Positions 7,946 through 17,432 are shown, numbered from the stretch's first letter. The stretch: DNA of 64,000 nucleotides from UBA9676 sp963730065 (GCA_963730065.1 CAVSQL010000029.1:1-64000); one strand, 5' to 3'. A program made the numbers and translations. The notes: a model not told the origin generated them from the sequence alone.

Positions 7946-9837
7946 CAGCTCGTCTCCTCGCCGGCCGGCGGCAATTCCGCTTCGGTGTAGTACTTGCTGA
8001 GCTCGTCCCGGTCGAACAGGGCGAGCAGGTCGTCGCGCATCGGGACCATCGGCTGCTGCTTGAGCGCCACCCGGTCGCCGTCCAGCGAGCAGATCAGGTT
8101 CACCTTGCGCCATTCCGCCGACATCTGCGGGAAGTCGTCGCGGGTGTGCCCGCCCCGGCTCTCCTGGCGTTCCAGCGCCGCCTGCGCCACGCAGTCCGCG
8201 ATCAGCATGATGTTGCGCAGGTCCAGGGCCAGGTGCCAGCCGGGGTTGTAGGCCGCGCCGCCCTCGGCGCTGACGTTCGCGGCCCGCGCGCGGAGCTTTT
8301 CCAGCTCGGCCAGCGCCGCCTTGATCTCGTCTTCCTTGCGGATGATGCCGACCAGGTCACTCATGGTCTGCTGGACCTCGGCGTGGACCGTGTACGGGTT
8401 CTCGCCGCCGGAGCGTTCCAGCGGGGCGAGCGCCTCGGCCCGCGCCGCATCGAGGTCGGCGTCGCTGGCCGCCGGGCGGGCGCCGCCCAGGGAGTCCAGG
8501 TAGGCCACCGCGCCCAGGCCGGCCCGGCGGCCGAACACCAGCAGGTCGGACAGGGAGTTGCCGCCGAGCCGGTTGGAGCCGTGCATGCCGCCGGACACCT
8601 CGCCGGCCGCGAACAGGCCGGGGACGATCGACGCCGCGCTGTCCGGGTCCACCTCGACGCCGCCCATCACGTAGTGCTGGGCCGGGCCGACCTCCATCGG
8701 CTCCTTGGTGATGTTGACGTCGGCCAGCTCCTTGAACTGGTGGTACATGGACGGCAGCTTGCGCAGAATTTCCTCGGCCGGGCGCCGGGAGGCGATGTCG
8801 AGGAACACGCCGCCGTGCGGCGACCCGCGCCCCGCCTTGACCTCGGCGTTGATCGAACGGGCCACCTCGTCGCGGGGCAGCAGCTCCGGCGGGCGCCGGT
8901 TATGCTCCTGGTCGGTGTACCAGCGGTCGCCCTCTTCCTCGGTCTCCGCGTACTGCGCCCGGAAAACGTCCGGCACGTAGTCGAACATGAACCGCCTGCC
9001 CTCGGAGTTCCGCAGCACGCCGCCGTCGCCGCGGACCGACTCGGTGACCAGCAGCCCGCGCACCGAGATCGGCCACACCATGTGCGTGGGGTGGAACTGG
9101 ACGAACTCCATGTTCATCAGGGTGGCGCCGGCCAGCAGCGCGAGCGCGTGCCCGTCCCCGGTGTACTCCCAGGAGTTGGAGCTGTACTTGAAGGTCTTCC
9201 CGATCCCGCCGGTGGCCAGGATGACCGCTGGCGCCTCGAACAGCACGAACCGTCCGCTCTCGCGGATGTAGCCGAACGCCCCGGCGATCCGGTCGCCGTC
9301 CTTCACCAGCTCGGTGATCGTGGTCTCGGCGAAAACCTTGATCATCGCTTCCGGGTCACCGTGCTCGCGGGCGTCCTCCTGCTGCAGGGCCACGACCCGC
9401 TGCTGCAGGGTCCGGATCATCTCCAGGCCGGTCCGGTCGCCGACGTGGGCGAGCCGGGGGTACTGGTGGCCGCCGAAGTTGCGCTGGCTGATCTTGCCGT
9501 CGGGGGTGCGGTCGAACAGGGCGCCCCACGCCTCCAGCTCCCACACCCGGTCCGGGGCCTCCTTCGCGTGCAGCTCGGCCATCCGCCAGCTGTTGAGGAA
9601 CTTGCCGCCGCGCATGGTGTCCCGGAAGTGGACCTGCCAGTTGTCGTTCGGGTTCACGTTGCCCATCGCGGCCGCGCAGCCGCCCTCGGCCATGACGGTG
9701 TGCGCCTTGCCGAACAGGGACTTGGAGATGACGGCGGTCCGCTTGCCCGCCTCGCGGGCCTCGATGGCCGCTCGCAGCCCGGAGCCGCCGGCCCCGACCA
9801 CCACCACGTCGTAGCGGAGCCGCTCGATGTCAGTCAT
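7945..9837 (-). CDS. sdhA: Succinate dehydrogenase flavoprotein subunit
   Basis: 630-aa FAD subunit that oxidises succinate to fumarate at the cytoplasmic face of the membrane. The dinucleotide-binding motif is VVVVGAGGSGLRAA (about residues 11-24). His46 in GKAHTVMAEGG is the expected site of covalent FAD attachment. Further family blocks are HVGDRTGLEM, the active-site loop HPTHMVWP, and the C-terminal GGMHGSNRLGGNSLSDLLVFG. It sits 24 bp downstream of the sdhC-type anchor gene and overlaps sdhB by one base, so the three genes form one transcript. Length and motifs are normal for the complex II/fumarate reductase family. The direction of the reaction (oxidation rather than fumarate reduction) is inferred from the aerobic-type gene set. 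Confidence 0.95.
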   Translation of the reverse strand: MTDIERLRYDVVVVGAGGSGLRAAIEAREAGKRTAVISKSLFGKAHTVMAEGGCAAAMGNVNPNDNWQVHFRDTMRGGKFLNSWRMAELHAKEAPDRVWELEAWGALFDRTPDGKISQRNFGGHQYPRLAHVGDRTGLEMIRTLQQRVVALQQEDAREHGDPEAMIKVFAETTITELVKDGDRIAGAFGYIRESGRFVLFEAPAVILATGGIGKTFKYSSNSWEYTGDGHALALLAGATLMNMEFVQFHPTHMVWPISVRGLLVTESVRGDGGVLRNSEGRRFMFDYVPDVFRAQYAETEEEGDRWYTDQEHNRRPPELLPRDEVARSINAEVKAGRGSPHGGVFLDIASRRPAEEILRKLPSMYHQFKELADVNITKEPMEVGPAQHYVMGGVEVDPDSAASIVPGLFAAGEVSGGMHGSNRLGGNSLSDLLVFGRRAGLGAVAYLDSLGGARPAASDADLDAARAEALAPLERSGGENPYTVHAEVQQTMSDLVGIIRKEDEIKAALAELEKLRARAANVSAEGGAAYNPGWHLALDLRNIMLIADCVAQAALERQESRGGHTRDDFPQMSAEWRKVNLICSLDGDRVALKQQPMVPMRDDLLALFDRDELSKYYTEAELPPAGEETS

Positions 9838-9861
9838 GCGCCCTGCACACCCTCTGCCAGC

Positions 9862-10653
9862 CTAGAAGAACCGCGGGTCGGTGATGGCGCCGCTCGCCAC
9901 CAGCCGGATGTAGAGATCGGTGAACAGCACCCAGAACAGCGACACCCAGGCGAACTGCATGTGCCTGGTGTTCAGTTTGGAGACCTGGGTCCACATCCAG
10001 TACCTGGCCGGGTGCTTGGAGAAGTGTTTGAGCCGGCCGCCGACGGTGTGCCGGCACACGTGGCAGGACAGTGAGTACATCCAGAGCAGCGCGGCGTTGA
10101 CGACCAGCACCAGGGTGCCGAGGCCCATGTGGCCCCACTGGTCCTGGTGGTTGCGGAACGCGATGACGGCGTCGGCGGTCAGGATCACGTTGAACACCAT
10201 CGCGATCCAGAAGAAGTAGCGGTGCACGTTCTGCAGGATCAGCGGAAGCCTGGTCTCGCCGGTGTACTTCGCGTGCGGCTCGCGCACCGCGCACGCGGCC
10301 GGTGCCCGCCAGAAGGCCCGGTAGTAGGCCTTGCGGTAGTAGTAGCACGTGAGCCGGAAGCCCAGCGGCCCGCCGATGATGAGCACCGCCGGCGACAGCC
10401 AGGTCAGCCACGGGATCCAGTCGAAGCCGGCGCCCGGGGTGCAGGTCGTCACCAGGCACGGCGAGTACAGCGGGGAGATGTACGGCGCCCAGAAGTAGTC
10501 CCGGTTGACCAGGGACGCCCAGGTCAGGTAGATCACCACGATCCCGAGGGCGGTGGCGTTGATGGCCGGCTGCCGCCACCACGGGTCCTTGCGCAGGGTG
10601 CGCTCGGGGATCTGCGCCCTGGTCTTGGCCGGCGCCGTTGTTGCCTGCGTCAT
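9862..10653 (-). CDS. sdhC: Succinate dehydrogenase membrane anchor (five-helix, fused cytochrome b type)
   Basis: 263-aa integral membrane protein forming the quinone-reactive, probably haem-binding base of complex II. Five hydrophobic segments are apparent, for example LGIVVIYLTWASLV, PAVLIIGGPLGFRLTCY, YFFWIAMVFNVILTADAVIA, LGTLVLVVNAALLWMYSLSC and FAWVSLFWVLFTDLYIRLV. Conserved His residues suitable as haem ligands lie in NVHRYFFW, WGHMGLG and CHVCRHT. It corresponds to the single large anchor found first in actinobacterial Sdh1 operons (Rv0249c type) instead of separate SdhC and SdhD. The operon promoter should lie in 10654-10837. The haem assignment is inference; the subunit identity follows from size, helices and position before sdhA. 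Confidence 0.85.
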   Translation of the reverse strand: MTQATTAPAKTRAQIPERTLRKDPWWRQPAINATALGIVVIYLTWASLVNRDYFWAPYISPLYSPCLVTTCTPGAGFDWIPWLTWLSPAVLIIGGPLGFRLTCYYYRKAYYRAFWRAPAACAVREPHAKYTGETRLPLILQNVHRYFFWIAMVFNVILTADAVIAFRNHQDQWGHMGLGTLVLVVNAALLWMYSLSCHVCRHTVGGRLKHFSKHPARYWMWTQVSKLNTRHMQFAWVSLFWVLFTDLYIRLVASGAITDPRFF

Positions 10654-10837
10654 CGTTGACGTCTCCAGCTGTGAGCTCGCTGCGGGTTCATCTGCCGCAC
10701 ACCGGCTGTCCCCCGGCTGGCCGCGTGCCGCGCTGGAACCCTATTCCACTGAATACCACTACGCAGGCCCGGGATCCGATTGTGAGTATGTGACTCTGGC
10801 AACACCGGGTGCCTTTATCGGTGTCTCCTATCCCTGT

Positions 10838-13018
10838 CTACCCCCGCTGAGCCGCCAATCCGAGGGCCTTCCGCAGGAAGTCCACCTGCAGCAGGAGCAG
10901 GTTCTCGGCCACCTCCTCCTGCGCCGCCAGGTGGGTGACCCCGGACAGGGGAAGCACGGTGTGGGGGTAGCCCGCGGACAGCAGCGCGGACGACAGCCGC
11001 AGGGTATGGGCGACCACCACGTTGTCGTCGGCGAGCCCGTGGATGATCATCATCGGCCGGGCGACGATCCCGCCGTCTCCGGCCTCCCCGCCCCCCGGTA
11101 CCCGCGCGCGGGCGGCCAGCCGTTCGGCATCTTTGACGGGTGAGCAGCGGTCGTAGACCTCGGGATGGTCATCCGGGTGCCCCAGATAGCGCTCGGTGTA
11201 ATGGGTGTCGTAGAACCGCTGGTCGGTGACGGGGGCGCCGACGATCGCGGCGTGGAACACCTCCGGGCGGCGGAGCACGGCCAGCGCGGCCAGGTAGCCA
11301 CCGAACGACCAGCCCCGGATCGCGACCCGGGAGGTATCCAGGTCGCCGCAGCGGCCGGCGGCGGCGTTCAGCGCCTCGACCTGGTCCTCGAGCACCGGGT
11401 CGGCCAGGTCGTGCCAGACCGCCCGGTCCCACTCCGGCCCCCGGCCCGGTGTGCCCCGGCCGTCCGCGACCACCACGGCAAAGCCCTGGTCGGCGAGCCA
11501 CTGGGAGGTGAGGAAGGCGGCCCGCGCGGCCAGCACCCTCTGGGCGTGCGGGCCGCCGTAGGGATCGAGCAGCACCGGCAGCTTCCGCGCGCCCGGCTCG
11601 TGCCAGGACGGCAGCAGCAGCGCTGTGCGGATGCCGCGGGCGGCGGCCGCGAAGATGTCGGGCCGTGGGGTGGGCAGGCTGGGCCGTTCGGCCAGCGAGG
11701 CGATCGGCAGGTCGGCGGAGCCATCGCGGGTCACCCGCACACTGACGCCGTCCTGGGCCAGGGACCTGGAGCTGATGACCGTGGTGCCCCCCGCCCGCTG
11801 CCCGTGGTGCACGCCCGGCCCGGTGGTGACGCTTTCCAGCCCGCTGGGCCCGTAGGTCCACAGGCCGATCTCGGCCGGCTCATCCGCCGACGCGCTGAAC
11901 AGCACGGTCTCCCCGTCGGCGCCCAGGATCTCCCGCACCTGGAGATCCGGGGGCGTGACCGGCTCCGCGCCGCCGCCCGAGAGTTCTTCCGGGCTCGCGA
12001 CCAGCAGCCGCTTGGCCCCGCCGGCGTCGGCGGTCCAGACGATCCGGCCGTCGCTGGTCCGGGCCGGCGTGCCCGGCACGATGTCCAGCCAGCGGTCGTC
12101 GGTGTCCTCCCGCAGCACCGCCGTGGCGGCCCGGGCCGCGTCCGCGGACAGCAGGAGCATCCGGCCCTGGTCGCGGCTCTGCACCACCACCAGCGGGACG
12201 TCGTGGTCCCAGTTCACCGCCACCAGGTAGGGGAATTCGCGGTGGTCCCACGCCAGCGGGCTCGTGCTGCCGTCCAGCCCGGCCAGCAGCAGCGACACGT
12301 CGGCGTTCGCGGTGCCTGCCGCCGGGTAGGCGACCTCGGTCGCGGGCCGGTCCGGGTTGGCCGGGTCGGTGATGTACCAGCGCCGGACGGGGGTGTTGTC
12401 CACCCTGGCCACCAGCAGGGCCGTGCCGCCCGGCGCCCACCAGTACCCCCGGACCCGGTCCATTTCCTCGGCCGCGATGAACTCGGCGAGGCCGTAGGCC
12501 AGCCCCGGCTGCCCGTCCGGCCCGATGATCTCGGTGTCCGCCCCGGTCGCCAGCTCGGTGACCCGGAGCGCGCCATCGCAGACATAGGCGACCCGCCGCC
12601 CGGTTGGGTCGGGCCGCGGGTCGAACGCGGGGGCCCGCGCCGGGACCGCCCGCGGCGAGGCGGGCCCCGTCAGGTCCGCCAGGTAGACCCGCCCGGCCAG
12701 GGTGAACGCGGCCACCGTAAGAGCGGCGTCGGTGGCGAATCCCACGATGCCAGCGGCCCGCTCACGGGTCCGTTCCCTGATGGCCTTCTCCTGGTCGGTC
12801 ATGGCCGCGCCGGGCGCGCCGAGCGTGGCCGGGTCGGCGGCCAGCCGCTCATGCCCGGTGCCCGCGTCGAGCACCCACAGGCAGGTGACGGGGTCGTCGC
12901 CGCCCTTGCTGCGCAGGAAGGCCACGCGGCTTCCGTCGGGGGAGATCTGGAACGAGCGGGGAGCGCCGAGGCTGAACCCCTGGGTCTTGGCCTGCTGCCG
13001 CGGGAAGCCGTCCGTCAT
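10838..13018 (-). CDS. S9 family peptidase (dipeptidyl-peptidase IV-like)
   Basis: 726-aa serine peptidase with an N-terminal beta-propeller (repeats such as SPDGSRVAFL and WWAPGGTALLVARV) and a C-terminal alpha/beta-hydrolase domain. The catalytic Ser is in GWSFGGYLAAL (about residue 571), the Asp in IHGLADDNV (about 662) and the His in SGVTHLA (about 695). The propeller segment with two Glu in LAEFIAAEEMDRVRGYWW resembles the DPP IV double-Glu motif that binds the substrate amino terminus, so removal of N-terminal dipeptides is likely. No signal peptide is evident, suggesting a cytoplasmic enzyme. I chose ATG 13018 (MTDGFPRQQ), since longer forms run over the divergent mshB promoter. Confidence 0.9.
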   Translation of the reverse strand: MTDGFPRQQAKTQGFSLGAPRSFQISPDGSRVAFLRSKGGDDPVTCLWVLDAGTGHERLAADPATLGAPGAAMTDQEKAIRERTRERAAGIVGFATDAALTVAAFTLAGRVYLADLTGPASPRAVPARAPAFDPRPDPTGRRVAYVCDGALRVTELATGADTEIIGPDGQPGLAYGLAEFIAAEEMDRVRGYWWAPGGTALLVARVDNTPVRRWYITDPANPDRPATEVAYPAAGTANADVSLLLAGLDGSTSPLAWDHREFPYLVAVNWDHDVPLVVVQSRDQGRMLLLSADAARAATAVLREDTDDRWLDIVPGTPARTSDGRIVWTADAGGAKRLLVASPEELSGGGAEPVTPPDLQVREILGADGETVLFSASADEPAEIGLWTYGPSGLESVTTGPGVHHGQRAGGTTVISSRSLAQDGVSVRVTRDGSADLPIASLAERPSLPTPRPDIFAAAARGIRTALLLPSWHEPGARKLPVLLDPYGGPHAQRVLAARAAFLTSQWLADQGFAVVVADGRGTPGRGPEWDRAVWHDLADPVLEDQVEALNAAAGRCGDLDTSRVAIRGWSFGGYLAALAVLRRPEVFHAAIVGAPVTDQRFYDTHYTERYLGHPDDHPEVYDRCSPVKDAERLAARARVPGGGEAGDGGIVARPMMIIHGLADDNVVVAHTLRLSSALLSAGYPHTVLPLSGVTHLAAQEEVAENLLLLQVDFLRKALGLAAQRG

Positions 13019-13061
13019 GCCCCCGATCTTGCCAGCCGGCGCCGCCGGTAGGCTCACCCGT

Positions 13062-13967
13062 GTGCGTGCTGGCGATTCCCGGCGGCTGCTGCTGGTCCAC
13101 GCCCATCCCGACGACGAGTCCATCGGCACCGGCGCGACCATGGCCGCCTACGCGGCCCAGGGCGCCCGTGTCACCCTGGTCACCTGCACCCGCGGGGAAC
13201 TCGGTGAGGTTATCCCGCCGGAGCTGGCGCACCTGGCCGCCGACGATGGTGACCGGCTGGGGCAGTACCGGGCCGGCGAGCTCGCGGCCGCCTGTGCCGC
13301 CCTGGGCGTCACCGACCACCGGTTCCTCGGCGGTCCCGGCCGGTGGCGGGATTCCGGGATGATGGGCCTGCCCTCCAATCAGTTCCCCGGCTGCTTCTGG
13401 CAGGCGGACGTGGAGGCGGCGGCGGCGGAACTCGCCGCCGTGATCCGCGACGTGGCGCCGCAGGTGATCGTCACCTACGACGCCAACGGCTTCTACGGTC
13501 ACCCCGATCACATCCAGGCGCACCGGGTGACACGGCGGGCGGTCCAGGTCGCCGCCGATCCGGGCGCCGGGCCCGCGGCCGGCTCCCCCTGGCGGGTGGC
13601 GAAGCTCTATGCGACGGCGATGCCGCGTTCGGTGCTGGCCGAGGCGATCAAGCTCGGCCCGGATGCACCGGCCGGCTTCACGCAGGCCGGCGCGGTGGCG
13701 GACCTGCCGTTCGGCGTGCCGGACGAGCAGGTCACCTCGGAGGTCAACGGCACCGGCCACCTCGCGGCGAAGATCGCCGCGCTCCGGGCCCACGCCACCC
13801 AGATCGCGGTGGACGGCCCCTTCTTCGCGCTGTCCGACATGGTCGGCCAGCGGATCGACGGGCATGAGTACTACACGCTCCTGGCTGGCCCGCGCGGGCC
13901 CGGTGCCGGGCCACACGGGCGCGAGCCTGACCTGTTCGCCGGGCCTGTCCGGGCGGATGACCGCTGA
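13062..13967 (+). CDS. mshB: N-acetyl-1-D-myo-inositol-2-amino-2-deoxy-alpha-D-glucopyranoside deacetylase (mycothiol biosynthesis)
   Basis: 301-aa zinc deacetylase that removes the acetyl group from GlcNAc-inositol in the second step of mycothiol synthesis. The metal site motifs of the LmbE/MshB fold are clear: HAHPDDES near residues 13-20 and GFYGHPDH near residues 142-149. The segment SNQFPGCFWQADVEAA matches the MshB subgroup rather than general LmbE proteins. The start is GTG at 13062, 43 bp from the divergent peptidase start, so the two promoters must overlap. The companion genes mshA and mshC are not in the window. Mca, the related amidase, is the main alternative, but the length (about 300 residues) and the neighbouring DUF6113-like gene favour MshB. 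Confidence 0.9.
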   Translation: MRAGDSRRLLLVHAHPDDESIGTGATMAAYAAQGARVTLVTCTRGELGEVIPPELAHLAADDGDRLGQYRAGELAAACAALGVTDHRFLGGPGRWRDSGMMGLPSNQFPGCFWQADVEAAAAELAAVIRDVAPQVIVTYDANGFYGHPDHIQAHRVTRRAVQVAADPGAGPAAGSPWRVAKLYATAMPRSVLAEAIKLGPDAPAGFTQAGAVADLPFGVPDEQVTSEVNGTGHLAAKIAALRAHATQIAVDGPFFALSDMVGQRIDGHEYYTLLAGPRGPGAGPHGREPDLFAGPVRADDR

Positions 13968-13999
13968 CCTGGCCGGTAGCGCCGTATAGCCTGCTCTGC

Positions 14000-14422
14000 G
14001 TGGACAGCACGCCAGCGCCCCAGCGCCCGGACGCGGTCAGTACCGGCGCCGCCTACGCCGCGCTGTTCGTGCTCGGCGTCATGGAAGGGCTGCTCGGCTG
14101 CTTCCAGTTCAGCCACACCGTCGGCCACGTGCCGGTGGTGGCGCTGGTGTTCTGCGTGGCGATCTTCCTCACCTGCCTGCTGGGCGGCCTGGGCATGGGC
14201 TCTTCGCTGGGTGCCCTGATGCCGGCGTTCGGCTGGATCCTCGCCTCGCTGGTGCTGACCATGCCCACGGCGGCCGGGAGCGTGATCGTCACCAACACCA
14301 CCGCGGGCATGTGGTACCTGTACGGGGGCGCGGCCTCCGCGGGGCTGGCCTTGCTGCTCACGGTCATCCGCCCGCGGCGCGCGGGCGCACGGTCACGGCG
14401 CGCGGGCGCATGGCCGCGGTGA
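14000..14422 (+). CDS. Small four-helix membrane protein (DUF6113-like)
   Basis: 140-aa integral membrane protein of unknown function. Four hydrophobic helices are visible: AALFVLGVMEGLLGCF, VVALVFCVAIFLTCLLGG, GALMPAFGWILASLVL and YGGAASAGLALLLTVI. The tail is Arg-rich (RPRRAGARSRRAGAW) and probably cytoplasmic. It starts with GTG at 14000, 32 bp after mshB, and its stop overlaps the flavin reductase start by 13 bp, so mshB, this gene and the reductase look like one operon. A protein of this size and topology (DUF6113) accompanies mshB in other actinomycetes, which is the basis of the name. Confidence 0.7.
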   Translation: MDSTPAPQRPDAVSTGAAYAALFVLGVMEGLLGCFQFSHTVGHVPVVALVFCVAIFLTCLLGGLGMGSSLGALMPAFGWILASLVLTMPTAAGSVIVTNTTAGMWYLYGGAASAGLALLLTVIRPRRAGARSRRAGAWPR

Positions 14423-14907
14423 ACCCGGCCGACTTCCGGCGGGCCGCGAGCAGCTTCGCCAGCGGCATCGTGGTGGTCTCCACCCGGGCGGACGGTGTCG
14501 GTCACGCGATGACAGTGACCGCTTTCACGACGGTTTCCCTGGAGCCGGCGCTGGTCCTGTTCTGCGCGGAGAAGATCGCCCGCTTCCACGACGCGGTGCT
14601 CGCCACCGGGACCTGGGCGGTTTCGGTGCTGAACGAGGACGCGGAGAAGACCGCCCGCTGGCTGGCGACCCGGGGGCGGCCGCTGGAGGGCCAGCTCGAT
14701 GCCTTCCGGCATCATCCGGGCCCGCTGACGGACGCGCCCATCATCGACGACGCGCTCGCCGCGATGGAGTGCCGGACCACCGCTGTCCACGACGGCGGCG
14801 ACCACAGCATCGTGGTGGGGCAGGTGCTGGGCGTCACCGAGCCACGCCCCGACGGCGCCCCCCTCCTCTACTACTCCCGCCGCTACCGCCGCCTCGGCCT
14901 GGAGTAG
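14410..14907 (+). CDS. Flavin reductase-like FMN-binding protein
   Basis: 165-aa protein of the flavin reductase-like split-barrel family, which binds FMN and uses NAD(P)H to supply reduced flavin to a monooxygenase. The sequence begins FRRAASSFASGIVVVSTRADG, followed by the conserved MTVTAFTTVSLEPALVLFC block that contacts flavin, then WAVSVLNEDAE and HSIVVGQVLGV. The ATG at 14410 overlaps the upstream membrane-protein gene by 13 bp. No partner oxygenase lies next to it, so the flavin acceptor is unknown. The opposite-strand rocD gene ends 5 bp downstream. Confidence 0.85.
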   Translation: MAAVNPADFRRAASSFASGIVVVSTRADGVGHAMTVTAFTTVSLEPALVLFCAEKIARFHDAVLATGTWAVSVLNEDAEKTARWLATRGRPLEGQLDAFRHHPGPLTDAPIIDDALAAMECRTTAVHDGGDHSIVVGQVLGVTEPRPDGAPLLYYSRRYRRLGLE

Positions 14908-14911
14908 CCGG

Positions 14912-16114
14912 CTACCGGACGGCCTCCTCGAGACGGTCCAGCGCCCAGTTGAGGTCTTCCTCGCTGATGACCAGCGGCGGAGCCAGGCGGATGGTGGTGC
15001 CATGCGTGTCCTTGGCCAGGACCCCACGGGCGGCCAGCCGTTCGCACGCTTCCCGGCCACCGAGCGCGGCGAACTCCACGCCGGCCCACAGGCCGCGGCC
15101 GCGCACCTCGCGCACGGTCTTGCGCGGCAGCGCCGACAGCCGGTCGTGCAGGTGGGTGCCCAGCTTGGCGGAGCGCTCCTGGAACTCGCCGGTGGACAGC
15201 ATCGCGATGACCTCACGGCCGACCGCGCAGGCGAGCGGGCTGCCGCCGAACGTGGAGCCGTGCTGGCCGGGCCGGAACACGCCGAGGATGTCGCGGGACG
15301 ACACCACCGCCGAGACCGGCACGATGCCGCCGCCGAGCGCCTTGCCGAGCAGGTACATGTCCGGCACCACGTTCTCCTGCTCGCAGGCGAACGTGGTGCC
15401 CGTCCGGCCCAGCCCGGACTGGATCTCGTCGGCGATCATCAGCGCCCCGTGGGCGGTGCAGGCCTCCCGGACGGCGCTCAGGTAGCCCGGCGGCGGCACG
15501 ACCACCCCGGCCTCGCCCTGGATCGGCTCGATGAGGACACCGACCACGCACTCGTCCATGGCCGCGGCCAGCGCGGCCAGGTCGCCGTAGGGCACCACCC
15601 GAAAGCCCGGGGTGTACGGGCCGTAGGAACCGCGCGCGTCCTCATCGGTCGAGAAGCTGACGATGGTGGTGGTCCGGCCGTGGAAGTTCCCCTCGAACGC
15701 CACGATGACCGCCTGCCCGGCGGGCACGCCCTTGACCTCGTAGCCCCATTTGCGGGCCGTCTTGATCGCCGTTTCCACCGCCTCCGCGCCGGTGTTCATC
15801 GGCAGCACCATCTCCATGCCCGCCAGCGCCGCCAGTTCAGCGCAGAACGGGCCGAACTGGTCGTGGTCGAACGCCCGGCTGACCAGCGTCACCCGCTCGA
15901 GCTGCCGCTGCGCGGCGGCGACCAGCCGGGGATGGCGGTGGCCGAAGTTGAGAGCCGAATACGCGGCCAGCAGGTCCAGGTACCGGCGCCCCTCGGCGTC
16001 GGTCACCCAGGCGCCCTCGGCGTGTGAGATGACCACCGGGAGCGGGTGATAGTTGTGCGCGCTGTGCGCCTGGGTGAGGGCACGCAGCTGCGTGGTTACG
16101 CTCTCTGTTGCCAT
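14912..16114 (-). CDS. rocD: Ornithine--oxo-acid transaminase
   Basis: About 400-aa class III PLP aminotransferase converting L-ornithine and 2-oxoglutarate to glutamate semialdehyde and glutamate in arginine catabolism. Diagnostic blocks are HSAHNYHPLPVVIS, PMNTGAEAVETAIKTARKWG, the PLP-phosphate region GNFHGRT, ADEIQSGLGRTG and the PLP lysine in LLGKALGGGIVPVSAV. The start is uncertain. ATG 16114 (MATESV) agrees with the family length. An in-frame ATG at 16120 and a GTG upstream preceded by GGAG are alternatives that add up to 30 residues. The product could feed the glutamate-semialdehyde dehydrogenase gene pruA at 55.7 kb, although the two genes are far apart. Confidence 0.9.
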   Translation of the reverse strand: MATESVTTQLRALTQAHSAHNYHPLPVVISHAEGAWVTDAEGRRYLDLLAAYSALNFGHRHPRLVAAAQRQLERVTLVSRAFDHDQFGPFCAELAALAGMEMVLPMNTGAEAVETAIKTARKWGYEVKGVPAGQAVIVAFEGNFHGRTTTIVSFSTDEDARGSYGPYTPGFRVVPYGDLAALAAAMDECVVGVLIEPIQGEAGVVVPPPGYLSAVREACTAHGALMIADEIQSGLGRTGTTFACEQENVVPDMYLLGKALGGGIVPVSAVVSSRDILGVFRPGQHGSTFGGSPLACAVGREVIAMLSTGEFQERSAKLGTHLHDRLSALPRKTVREVRGRGLWAGVEFAALGGREACERLAARGVLAKDTHGTTIRLAPPLVISEEDLNWALDRLEEAVR

Positions 16115-16320
16115 GTTCATGCCGTGAAGTGCTCTGGTGGGCACATCAGGTAGCTCCTGGGCCGCATTCATCCTCCGGTGGCCGTGGATAACGGGATCTT
16201 GCATTCCAGGTTAAGAGCGCATCTGGGCCGCCGATATCGGTGCATGCTGCGTTCGGTGCCTGATTCGTTGCGTATTTGAGCCGGCGACCAGCGATTCGTT
16301 GCGCGGGACCCTGGCGGCGC

Positions 16321-17430
16321 TCAGGCGAGCGCCGCCAGCCGGGCCACGGCGGCGTTGACGCGCTCATCGGTGGCGGTGAGGGCCACCCGGACGTGCGAGT
16401 GGCCGGCCGGGCCGTAGAACTCGCCGGGCGCGACCAGGATGCCGGCCTCGGCGAGCTGCTGCACGCCACCCCAGCAGTCCAGGCCGGCCCTGGTCACCCA
16501 CAGGTAGAGCCCGGCCTCGGAGTGCTCAGTCACCCAGCCCGCCGCGGCCAGCGCCGCCCGCAGCCGCTCCCGCCGCGCGGCGTACCTGGCGCGCTGCTCG
16601 TCGGCGTGGGCATCGTCGGCGAGCGCGGCGGCCATTGCCGCCTGCACCGGATCGGGCACCATCATCCCGGCGTGCCGGCGGATCTCCAGCAGGCCGGCCA
16701 CGAGGGCCGGGTCACCGGTGACGAACCCGGCCCGGTAGCCCGCCATGTTCGAGCGCTTGGACAGCGAGTGCACCGCGAGCACGCCCCGGTGGGATTCGCC
16801 GCACACCTCCGGGTGCAGGATCGATACCGGCTCGGTGTCCCAGCCCAGATCCAGGTAGCACTCGTCGGCGGCGATGACCGCGCCGCGTTCGCGCGCCCAG
16901 TCCACCATCTTGCGCAGATGCGCCGCTGGCAGGACCCGGCCAGTGGGGTTGGCGGGGGAGTTCACCCACACCAGGGCCACCCGCCGGGGGCCGAGCGCGG
17001 ACAGCCCGTCCGCCGCCACCGCCGTCGCCCCGGCCAGCCGCGCGCCGATGTCGTAGGTCGGATAGGCCAGTTCCGGGTGGACCACGGTGTCGCCGGGCCC
17101 GCAGCCGAGCAAGGCCGGCAGGGCGGCGATGAACTCCTTGCTGCCGATGACCGGCAACACGGCGGAGGGGTCGGCGGACACGGAGTGGCGGCGGGCCAGC
17201 CAGCCCGCCGCCGCCTCACGCAACTGGCGAGTTCCCTGCACCGTGGGATAACCCGGTGCGTCCGCCGCTTCCGCGAGCGCCGCCCTCACCACCGGCGGGA
17301 CCGGGTCGACCGGGGTTCCGATCGACAGGTCCACGATCCCGCCGGAGTGCGCACTGGCCTTCTCCCGGTAGGGAGCCAGCAGGTCCCAGGGGAAGGTGGG
17401 CAGGTTGGCGGAGAGGGTCAGAGCGGTTAT
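16321..17430 (-). CDS. dapC: N-succinyldiaminopimelate aminotransferase, with an apparent ATA start codon
   Basis: PLP-dependent class I/II aminotransferase of the succinylase route to meso-diaminopimelate and lysine. Motifs include VWVNSPANPTGRV, AADECYLDLGW and the PLP lysine in HSLSKRSNMAGYRAG. The family N-terminus (TALTLSANLPTFPWDLL) is encoded upstream of the first standard start, GTG 17334. No in-frame ATG, GTG or TTG exists between the fdxA stop and that GTG. The codon where the family Met would be is ATA (17430-17428), two bases after the fdxA stop. Initiation at ATA by coupling to fdxA gives 369 residues, the normal size; initiation at GTG 17334 gives a protein lacking 32 residues. 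An ATG to ATA mutation is the simplest reading. Confidence 0.85.
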   Translation of the reverse strand: MTALTLSANLPTFPWDLLAPYREKASAHSGGIVDLSIGTPVDPVPPVVRAALAEAADAPGYPTVQGTRQLREAAAGWLARRHSVSADPSAVLPVIGSKEFIAALPALLGCGPGDTVVHPELAYPTYDIGARLAGATAVAADGLSALGPRRVALVWVNSPANPTGRVLPAAHLRKMVDWARERGAVIAADECYLDLGWDTEPVSILHPEVCGESHRGVLAVHSLSKRSNMAGYRAGFVTGDPALVAGLLEIRRHAGMMVPDPVQAAMAAALADDAHADEQRARYAARRERLRAALAAAGWVTEHSEAGLYLWVTRAGLDCWGGVQQLAEAGILVAPGEFYGPAGHSHVRVALTATDERVNAAVARLAALA

Positions 17431-17432
17431 CC

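Noticed and set aside
8146..10074. 642-codon open frame opposite sdhA and sdhC
   Set aside because: It lies antisense to two clearly conserved genes and its translation (Arg/Gly/Ala/Val-rich, no motif) is the usual high-GC shadow.
11165..13051. 628-codon open frame opposite the S9 peptidase
   Set aside because: Antisense shadow of a gene with an intact catalytic triad; no recognisable protein features.
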